From contig NZ_CP134049.1 of the NCBI RefSeq assembly GCF_031582965.1, forward strand, positions 2,170,001 to 2,234,000: a stretch of DNA of 64,000 nucleotides. Direction: 5' to 3'. The translations under genes were made by a program, and so were the position numbers. The notes under the pieces were generated by a model. The model was not told where the DNA came from and did not search any database. It saw only the letters and a program-made list of their open reading frames with translations. Below are positions 57,669 to 64,000 of the stretch, piece after piece (position 1 is the stretch's first letter; each line of letters begins with the position of its first letter). The stretch is from Bacillus sp. NEB1478 (GTDB lineage Bacteria; Bacillota; Bacilli; Bacillales; Fictibacillaceae).

Positions 57669-57759
57669 CCACATTCCTACGCAGGTATGATCCAGCTTCA
57701 GGTTCAAAGGGTCGGGAGTGCACTCCCCTCTCAGCCTTTTAAAAAGACTCCCCCTGTGG
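57669..57759 (-). promoter_or_regulatory. TPP (THI-box) riboswitch aptamer
   Basis: The minus strand holds the conserved GGCTGAGA, ACCCTTTGAACCTGA and CTGGATCATACCTGCGTAGG blocks, closed by P1 pairing CCACA / TGTGG. It precedes thiT-thiN. A TATAAT at 57785-57790, at the end of rpe, is the likely -10 box. Confidence 0.97.
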
Positions 57760-57785
57760 TTGCTTATTTATTTTTCCAAATACTA

Positions 57786-58433
57786 TTATACACCACGGAT
57801 AGCGTTTATCGCACGCTTTAAATCGTCTTTCCCATAAATGGCAGATCCGGCTACTAATACGGTTGCACCTGCATCAATGCACAATGGAGCTGTTTCTGCA
57901 TTTACACCGCCGTCTACTTCTATTTCAACATCCAATTCATTTTCATCAATTAAGCTTTTAACTTCTTTTATTTTAGAAACAACACTTTTAATAAATGATT
58001 GTCCTCCAAATCCCGGATTGACAGTCATAAGCAAGACCATATCAATATCATGAATAATATGTTTGAGCGAATCTGCAGGTGTCGCCGGATTTAAAACAAC
58101 CCCAGCCTTTACACCAGTTTTCTTGATCAATTGGATCGTTCTATGAAGGTGCGCAGATGCTTCAACATGAACTGTAATAATATCTGCACCTGCACTTGCG
58201 AATGCTTCAATATACTGATCTGGATTTTCAATCATTAAATGAACATCTAAAGGTAACTTTGTTAATGGTCGTACAGCTTGAACAACTAGAGGTCCCAACG
58301 TAATATTCGGCACAAAATGTCCGTCCATCACATCGATATGAATATAATCTGCACCTGCTGTTTCTACTGCTTTAATCTCATCACCCAACTTTGAAAAGTC
58401 AGCCGATAAAATTGAAGGGGCTATTTTAATCAT
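57786..58433 (-). CDS. rpe: Ribulose-phosphate 3-epimerase
   Basis: Pentose phosphate enzyme converting ribulose-5-phosphate to xylulose-5-phosphate. It has 215 residues: a TIM barrel with [32 protein letters not shown] (metal-site His/Asp) and [25 protein letters not shown] provides the last catalytic Asp. It begins directly at the rsgA end. Confidence 0.97.
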   Translation of the reverse strand: MIKIAPSILSADFSKLGDEIKAVETAGADYIHIDVMDGHFVPNITLGPLVVQAVRPLTKLPLDVHLMIENPDQYIEAFASAGADIITVHVEASAHLHRTIQLIKKTGVKAGVVLNPATPADSLKHIIHDIDMVLLMTVNPGFGGQSFIKSVVSKIKEVKSLIDENELDVEIEVDGGVNAETAPLCIDAGATVLVAGSAIYGKDDLKRAINAIRGV

Positions 58434-59318
58434 TTAGTACCTCCGTTTTTGATCCTTTATTTCTTGTAAAAAACTCACATAATGATCATAGCGGAATTCA
58501 GGAATTTCACCTGTTTCCACACTTGCTCTTATCGCACATTTAGGCTCAGATGTATGTGAACATCCTCGAAATTTACAATCTCCTCGCCGTGCGTTCATCT
58601 CTGGAAAATATCCAGACAATTCTTCCGCTTCGATATTTAAGAAATCCAGTGAACTAAAACCAGGCGTATCAGCTACAAGACCATTGCCAAATAATATTAA
58701 TTCAACATGGCGTGTTGTATGTTTTCCTCGTCCCAGGTGAGTAGAAATCTCATTCGTTTCGAGCATAAGTTCCGGATTAATTGCGTTAAGCAAAGAAGAT
58801 TTCCCCACTCCGGATTGACCAGCAAACACAGTCAATTTATCTTTAAATAGCGGATAAAACATTTCTAAACTTTCATCTGTCTTCGTTGAGGTAGGGATGA
58901 CTTCATATCCTAGGTCTCTATATTTCTCAATGTATATTTGAATTTTTTCATATTCAGACGTTTCTTCAACTAAGTCCATTTTCGAAACACAGATAACAGG
59001 TAAAATATCGTTTGCTTCAATATGAACGAGAAATCTGTCTAGTAGCAAAGGACTAAAGTCAGGCTGCACTGCTGAAAATACGAGAATGGCTTGATCTACG
59101 TTTGCGATCGGCGGCCGAACGAGTTCATTTTTCCGTTCTTTTACGTCCATAATATAACCATCCGTTTTATTGCTGGACTCATATTCTACCCAGTCCCCTA
59201 CTAATGGATTTACTTTCCTTTTGCGGAAGTTTCCCCTTCCTCTGCACTGGAAAATCTGACCTTGATCCATTACGTAATAGAACCCCGCTAACGCTTTAAC
59301 AATTCTTCCTTCAGTCAT
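58434..59318 (-). CDS. rsgA: Ribosome small-subunit GTPase RsgA (CpgA/YloQ)
   Basis: Circularly permuted GTPase assisting 30S maturation. The 294 residues comprise an N-terminal OB fold, the G4 motif CVSKMDL first, then P-loop GQSGVGKSSLLNA and G3 DTPGFS. A C-terminal zinc site (CKFRGCSHTSEPKCAI) follows. In B. subtilis CpgA is a PrkC substrate and is encoded next to prkC, as here. Confidence 0.97.
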   Translation of the reverse strand: MTEGRIVKALAGFYYVMDQGQIFQCRGRGNFRKRKVNPLVGDWVEYESSNKTDGYIMDVKERKNELVRPPIANVDQAILVFSAVQPDFSPLLLDRFLVHIEANDILPVICVSKMDLVEETSEYEKIQIYIEKYRDLGYEVIPTSTKTDESLEMFYPLFKDKLTVFAGQSGVGKSSLLNAINPELMLETNEISTHLGRGKHTTRHVELILFGNGLVADTPGFSSLDFLNIEAEELSGYFPEMNARRGDCKFRGCSHTSEPKCAIRASVETGEIPEFRYDHYVSFLQEIKDQKRRY

Positions 59319-59341
59319 GCTTAATCACCATCGTCCCCTTC

Positions 59342-61291
59342 CTAAATATCATCATAATTTATGGTTACTGCTTGATCTTGTTTATCATTAATAAACACAG
59401 TATAAGAAGCTGTACCACCTTCAGCAATAGTTAACGGAAGGGAGTAAATTTTATTTTCAGCGATATCTTCTTCAATAAAAACTTTGTCAGTTGCATTTTT
59501 ATCTGAATAAACAATTTTCACATGGACTGTTTCTTTCTTGGGTTTCCCTTTGACTTTAACATCTATTTTCTCTGTAGTTGTTCGATCAGGAGCCGTTTCT
59601 TGTGGCGGCGGTGGCGGCGGTTCTGTTTCTTCTGGTCCTTTTGACAGCACAACACTGATCGTAGCGCCTTTCTCAACTTGAGTAAATGGAGAAGGATCTT
59701 GCGAAATAACTTTTCCTTCTTCTACCGAGTCAGAAAAATCCTCACTGTATTCAACAACAAGACCTGCATCATTCGCATAGTTCGATACTTGCTCCTTCGT
59801 TAACCCGGCAAGATTCTCTACTTGAATCGATGGTTTCCCGCTGCTGACCGTCAATTCAACGGTCGTATCTGATGGTGTTACTTTTTCATCTTGATCAGGA
59901 TTTTGAGATAAGACCGTTCCTTCCGGCTCTGTATCTGAGTCCTCATAATTTTTACTAATATTTGTAAACCCTTTATCATTTAGAAGTGCTTCTGCGGAAT
60001 CAATGTTCATACCCTCTACATCTGGCATGTTTTCTTTTTCAGGGCCTTTTGAAACTTGTAAAGTTACCAAACTGCGCTCTTTTACTTTGGTTTGGGGAGC
60101 CGGATCTTGACGAATTACCTTTCCGTCCTCCACTTCTTTATCAAATACTTCTTGGCGTTTTACATCTAAACCTTCTGCTTTGAGCTTATCGAAAGCATCT
60201 TCATAATCATTTCCTACTACATCCGGCACACTGACTTCTTTTAGTTGAAAAATAGAAGGAAGCAGTGTCACCGAAGCTAATCCAGCACCACCTAATAAAA
60301 GTAAGGACAGAAGAATAATAAGCCACCATTTCTTTTTCTTCTTCTTTTTCCCTTTCCCCTTTTCCTCATCAACAAGAGGACTTACTGGAGCATCAGGGGG
60401 TACTATTGGTGTAATGAATTTTGTTTTTTCATCATCATCAGAAGCTTCATTCCATTTTTGCTCATACATCCGATTTGGATCCAACGCTGAATTCATATCA
60501 TTTAATAACTCTTGTGCACTGCTGTATCTGTGCAATGGATTTTTCGCCAAGGCTTTTAATATAATGTTTTCGACACTTTGCGGAATCTCAGGGTTCAATC
60601 TCCTTGGCTCGATCACATTTTCCTGCAGATGTTTGAGTGCGACTGAAACAGGCGATTCACCTACAAAGGGTACTCTTCCTGTAACCATTTCGTAAAGAAC
60701 AGCACCAAAAGAATAAATATCAGACTTTGCATTAGCGATTCCGCCACGGGCTTGTTCTGGTGAAAAATAATGCACAGAGCCTAAAATAGAATTCGTATGC
60801 GTGATCGTTGCAGATGTTATAGCTAATGCAATACCGAAATCAGTAAGCTTTGCAACTCCGTTTTCAGTTATTAGAATGTTATGAGGTTTTATATCACGGT
60901 GGATGATTCCATGATCATGAGCCACTGCCATTCCAGATCCTATTTGTTTCATAATATGCAATGATTCTTCAACAGAAAGCTTTCCGTGTTCTTTTATGTA
61001 TTGTTTGAGTGTTTTACCTTGTACATACTCCATAACGATAAAATATATATCGTCGTCTTCACCTACATCAAAAATGCTTACAATATTCGGGTGGTCCAAA
61101 CTTGTAGCAGATTCTGCTTCTCTTTTAAAGCGTCTAATAAAATCTTCATCTTTATTAAACTCCGAACGAAGCACTTTTACAGCAACATCTCTATCAAGAA
61201 TTAAATCCTTTGCCCGATAAACGATGGCCATTCCGCCGTCACCTATAACCTCTAAAAGCTTGTAGCGGCCGCTGACTCTTTTTCCAATCAT
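59342..61291 (-). CDS. prkC: PASTA-domain Ser/Thr kinase PrkC
   Basis: Membrane kinase sensing muropeptides; in Bacillus it triggers spore germination. It has 649 residues. The kinase domain (about 10-270) has GDGGMAIVYRAKD, Lys39 in VAVKVL, HRDIKPHN and DFG. A poly-Lys stretch leads to one transmembrane helix (about 330-350). Three PASTA repeats begin VSVPDVVG, NMPDVEGM and SIQVENLAG. A Pro-rich linker (PPPPPP) and a C-terminal beta domain follow. It overlaps prpC by four bases. Confidence 0.97.
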   Translation of the reverse strand: MIGKRVSGRYKLLEVIGDGGMAIVYRAKDLILDRDVAVKVLRSEFNKDEDFIRRFKREAESATSLDHPNIVSIFDVGEDDDIYFIVMEYVQGKTLKQYIKEHGKLSVEESLHIMKQIGSGMAVAHDHGIIHRDIKPHNILITENGVAKLTDFGIALAITSATITHTNSILGSVHYFSPEQARGGIANAKSDIYSFGAVLYEMVTGRVPFVGESPVSVALKHLQENVIEPRRLNPEIPQSVENIILKALAKNPLHRYSSAQELLNDMNSALDPNRMYEQKWNEASDDDEKTKFITPIVPPDAPVSPLVDEEKGKGKKKKKKKWWLIILLSLLLLGGAGLASVTLLPSIFQLKEVSVPDVVGNDYEDAFDKLKAEGLDVKRQEVFDKEVEDGKVIRQDPAPQTKVKERSLVTLQVSKGPEKENMPDVEGMNIDSAEALLNDKGFTNISKNYEDSDTEPEGTVLSQNPDQDEKVTPSDTTVELTVSSGKPSIQVENLAGLTKEQVSNYANDAGLVVEYSEDFSDSVEEGKVISQDPSPFTQVEKGATISVVLSKGPEETEPPPPPPQETAPDRTTTEKIDVKVKGKPKKETVHVKIVYSDKNATDKVFIEEDIAENKIYSLPLTIAEGGTASYTVFINDKQDQAVTINYDDI

Positions 61292-62046
61292 GTTCTTGCT
61301 TCCCCTTTTGTCTCTGTGTCAGAACTATTTTGTATAAGGATAGCAGTTATATTGTCTTCTCCACCCGCATTTTTCGCCCATGTTATCAATTTTTCTACTT
61401 TTTCACTGACAGCTTCATCCGGATTGTTCAATGCTTCTTCAATTCTCTTAAAAGAGACTTTATCAGATAATCCATCAGAACAAAGAAGGATGTAATCGCC
61501 TGTGTCCCAAGTGATGATATTAAACTCAGGTTCAACGGATTCATCTGTTCCGACTGCTTTCATAATCATATTGCGTCGTGGGTGAATTTCAGCTTCGTCT
61601 TCTGTAATCTGTCCTGATTTCACTAATTCTTGGACGAGTGAATGATCATCCGTTACCCGTTTCAGAATACCTTGTGAATATAAATAACAGCGGCTATCCC
61701 CAATATGTACTACAGTAACCTCTTTATTTGTACCTAAAGCAGCAACAATGGTCGTTCCCATTCCTCGTGTTTCAGGATTTTCTTGTGAAAATTGAAAAAT
61801 GTGCTGATTTGTATCCTTTAATACCGTTGTGATCCACTCTTTAATGTTTCCTATATTTTCTTCAAATTGACCCCAAGCATCTTTAATACATTTTAAGGCT
61901 TCCTGGCTGGCAATATCACCTGCTTTATGTCCACCCATTCCATCAGCAATAACTGCAAGAAAGTGTTCACCTCTCGTGAACACTTCCCCGCTGTCTTCAT
62001 TATGCTTCCTTACCATTCCAACATCTGTTTGAAAGGCAATTTGCAT
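61288..62046 (-). CDS. prpC: PP2C-type protein phosphatase PrpC
   Basis: Metal-dependent phosphatase opposing PrkC. I use ATG 62046 (252 residues), after GAGGTGA; a longer start overlaps rlmN and adds unrelated residues. Metal-binding Asp residues are in VGMVRKHNEDS, VIADGMGGHKAG, LLCSDGLSDKV and GGEDNITAIL. It is coupled to prkC. Confidence 0.97.
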   Translation of the reverse strand: MQIAFQTDVGMVRKHNEDSGEVFTRGEHFLAVIADGMGGHKAGDIASQEALKCIKDAWGQFEENIGNIKEWITTVLKDTNQHIFQFSQENPETRGMGTTIVAALGTNKEVTVVHIGDSRCYLYSQGILKRVTDDHSLVQELVKSGQITEDEAEIHPRRNMIMKAVGTDESVEPEFNIITWDTGDYILLCSDGLSDKVSFKRIEEALNNPDEAVSEKVEKLITWAKNAGGEDNITAILIQNSSDTETKGEART

Positions 62047-62053
62047 TTTCACG

Positions 62054-63139
62054 TCACCTCGTCTCTTCTTTACGTTCCTTCGCACGCAGCTGACCGCATG
62101 CAGCGTCGATATCATGACCTTGTTCTCTTCTGATGGTGGCATTTATGCCTCTTGAGTTTAACGTCTCTAAGAACTTAAATATTTGTGCTTTCGGTGTTCG
62201 CACATAATCTCTTTCCGGTACATAGTTCACAGGAATCAAGTTTACGTGGCACTTAATATCAGAAATAAGATCAGCTAGTTCATTTGCACTTTCAACTGAG
62301 TCGTTTACTTTTCCAAATAAACCATACTCAAATGTAACTCGTCTGCCCGTTTTCTTAATATAATAACGAATAGAATCCATTAATTCGTTAAGTGGATACA
62401 TTCGGTTTACAGGCATTAAACGGCTTCTCGTTTCTGTATTCGCTGCATGAAGGGATATTGCAAAATTAATTTGCATGCCTTCATCTGCAAATTTGTAAAT
62501 ATAAGGGACTACACCACTCGTTGAGATCGTAATATGACGAGCTCCAATATTCAGACCTAAATCATGATTAACGATTTTCAAGAATGACATAAGACCATCA
62601 TAGTTATCAAATGGCTCTCCAATTCCCATTACTACAATCGAACTGACTCTTTCATCAGTTTCATCCAATGCACGCTGTACTTGAAGTACTTGAGCAACAA
62701 TTTCGCCAGCTAAAAGGTTCCGTTTTAATCCGCCTAAAGTCGAGGCGCAGAACGTACAACCTAAACGGCATCCTACTTGAGTTGTTACGCAAATACTGTT
62801 TCCGTATTCATGTCTCATTAGAACTGTTTCAATTGAATAGCCGTCTTGAAGTTCAAATAGGAACTTTATTGTTCCATCTGAAGATTCTTGACGCACCACT
62901 TCTTTAAGAGGCTTGATGTAATAATCTTTTTCTAGTTTTTCACGCAGTCCTAAAGGCAAGTTCGTCATTTCTTCAAAAGAAGACACACGTTTTTTATAAA
63001 GCCATTCAAAAATTTGCTTGCCTCTGAACTTCGGTTCTCTAATATCCGTCAGCCATGATTCTAGTTCATGCAGTTCTAGCGAATAAATGGAAGGTTTGAT
63101 GTCTGGCTTTGTTTGTTTATCTGTTAATGGTTTAAGCAT
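62054..63139 (-). CDS. rlmN: 23S rRNA / tRNA adenine-C2 methyltransferase RlmN
   Basis: Radical-SAM enzyme methylating A2503 of 23S rRNA and A37 of tRNA. It has 361 residues from ATG 63139, which overlaps the rsmB end by eight bases. The 4Fe-4S motif CxxxCxxC is in [24 protein letters not shown] is the conserved SAM-binding region and the late catalytic Cys lies in DAACGQL. Confidence 0.97.
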   Translation of the reverse strand: MLKPLTDKQTKPDIKPSIYSLELHELESWLTDIREPKFRGKQIFEWLYKKRVSSFEEMTNLPLGLREKLEKDYYIKPLKEVVRQESSDGTIKFLFELQDGYSIETVLMRHEYGNSICVTTQVGCRLGCTFCASTLGGLKRNLLAGEIVAQVLQVQRALDETDERVSSIVVMGIGEPFDNYDGLMSFLKIVNHDLGLNIGARHITISTSGVVPYIYKFADEGMQINFAISLHAANTETRSRLMPVNRMYPLNELMDSIRYYIKKTGRRVTFEYGLFGKVNDSVESANELADLISDIKCHVNLIPVNYVPERDYVRTPKAQIFKFLETLNSRGINATIRREQGHDIDAACGQLRAKERKEETR

Positions 63140-64000
63140 GTTTCTCACCACCTGTTATCTTTTTTCTGTAAGCCGCGATATAAAATCCGTCACTATTAAA
63201 ATAATGAGGCATAATTTGCAGATCAGATCTTTCTTCTATTATAAATGGTTTCACAGTTTCTGGCATCTTTTCTGAAAAATGCGGATCCCATTCAAATTCT
63301 GGATGCTGTGACAAGAACCATTCTGCTACTTCAGCATTTTCTTCTTTATCAACAGTACAAGTGCTGTAGACGAGAATCCCATCTGGTTTCACCATCTGTG
63401 AAGCAGCATGAAGTATATCTTTTTGTATACTTGTAAGTCTTTCTACATCTTGCTCTGTCTTCGCCCATTTTAAGTCAGGCTTTTTTCGGATCACACCAAA
63501 ACCGCTGCACGGAGCATCCACAAGAACTCTGTCAAATGATTCAATTTCAAATTCTTCTTTTACTTTTCTAGCGTCTAATGTTCTGGCATCTATATTGTTT
63601 AATCCTAATCTGTCTGCCTGTTTCTTGATTAACTCAACTTTGTGCTGATGCAGATCAAGGGAAACGACTCTTCCTTCACCCTTCATCATTTCAGCTAAAT
63701 GAGTGGATTTTCCTCCTGGAGCTGCACACGCATCAAGTACCTTTTCTCCAGGTTCAGGACTTACAGCTCTAGCGACCAGCATTGAACTCTCATCTTGAAT
63801 TGTAACCAAACCTTGATTATAGGCATTCGACTTAGGAAGGTAACCGTCCTTGATAACGATCCCCTCTGGAGACAATTCTCCTTTTTCAGCAGTTATTCCT
63901 TCTTCTCTCAACATATCGAAAACAGTATCTTGATTTATTAGCATCGTATTGATTCTCGCTGTTACAGGCGCTGGAATCAGATTAATCTCTGCCATTTTTT
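63132..64000 (-). CDS. rsmB: 16S rRNA cytosine-C5 methyltransferase RsmB (partial, N-terminus outside)
   Basis: Methylates C967 of 16S rRNA. About 289 C-terminal codons are visible and the frame is open to base 64000; the ATG at 63995 is internal because family proteins run about 440-450 residues. The SAM motif [15 protein letters not shown], the [15 protein letters not shown] motif and the catalytic Cys in [13 protein letters not shown] are present. The N-terminal NusB-like domain lies outside the window. Confidence 0.95.
   Translation of the reverse strand, partial: KMAEINLIPAPVTARINTMLINQDTVFDMLREEGITAEKGELSPEGIVIKDGYLPKSNAYNQGLVTIQDESSMLVARAVSPEPGEKVLDACAAPGGKSTHLAEMMKGEGRVVSLDLHQHKVELIKKQADRLGLNNIDARTLDARKVKEEFEIESFDRVLVDAPCSGFGVIRKKPDLKWAKTEQDVERLTSIQKDILHAASQMVKPDGILVYSTCTVDKEENAEVAEWFLSQHPEFEWDPHFSEKMPETVKPFIIEERSDLQIMPHYFNSDGFYIAAYRKKITGGEKHA

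Noticed and set aside
1..64000. CRISPR arrays, tRNA or rRNA genes, insertion sequences, prophage genes
   Set aside because: None were seen by eye; no regularly spaced repeats, cloverleaf-like genes or transposase/integrase genes other than chromosomal xerC.

Overview
The window is a continuous stretch of low-GC, spore-forming Firmicute chromosome, almost certainly Bacillaceae. Gene order follows the Bacillus subtilis block that runs from rsmB through prkC, rpmB, smc, ffh, sucCD and codY into the fla/che operon. Sporulation is indicated by a 26-residue spoVM gene and a small acid-soluble-spore-protein-like gene. Nearly everything lies on the minus strand, so transcription runs from high to low coordinates. 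Only rpmB and a small UPF0435 (YfkK-type) gene are on the plus strand. I see no prophage, insertion sequence, CRISPR array, rRNA or tRNA.

Layout in transcription order. 64000-57786: rsmB (5' part outside the window), rlmN, prpC, prkC, rsgA and rpe, a tightly overlapping set for rRNA modification, Ser/Thr phosphorylation signalling and ribosome assembly. 57785-56364: a TPP riboswitch controlling thiT-thiN (thiamine uptake and pyrophosphorylation). 56252-53273: spoVM, the divergent pair rpmB / yloU (Asp23), and fakA (yloV). 53273-49672: sdaAB-sdaAA-recG. 49668-45912: the FapR regulon fapR-plsX-fabD-fabG-acpP with a visible FapR operator. 45814-39962: rnc, the plus-strand UPF0435 gene, smc and ftsY. 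39420-33796: ylxM-ffh, rpsP-khpA-rimM-trmD, rplS with a probable L19 leader, lepB and rbgA. 33599-27582: rnhB, a frameshifted ylqG, ylqH, the SASP-like gene, sucCD and dprA. 27480-20335: topA-trmFO-xerC-hslVU-codY. 19754-1: the early fla/che operon flgB-flgC-fliEFGHIJ-motE-like-fliK-flgD-(TIGR02530-type)-flgE-flbD-fliL-fliM-fliY-cheY-fliO-fliPQR-flhB-flhA-flhF, with flhF cut by the window edge.

How the genes work together. The fla/che genes encode the rod, MS ring, C ring, export ATPase and export gate, the hook-length machinery and CheY. They sit directly downstream of CodY, the GTP/branched-chain amino-acid sensor, and of the HslVU protease. The middle of the window holds the SRP pathway (ffh, ftsY, lepB), chromosome organisation (smc, xerC, topA), phospholipid precursor synthesis and ribosome biogenesis.

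The window is mostly conserved core genome and I found no clearly undescribed multi-gene system. The observations most worth a second look are: (i) a one-base frameshift in ylqG just upstream of its translationally coupled partner ylqH; (ii) an odd flbD translation-initiation region, with a remote Shine-Dalgarno, a 10-bp hairpin and a seven-codon leader overlapping the flbD start; (iii) a CodY-box-like sequence abutting the sucCD promoter; (iv) tandem hairpins in the fapR leader; (v) three diverged copies of a dispersed hairpin-forming repeat; and (vi) a strongly diverged SASP-like gene next to ylqH.
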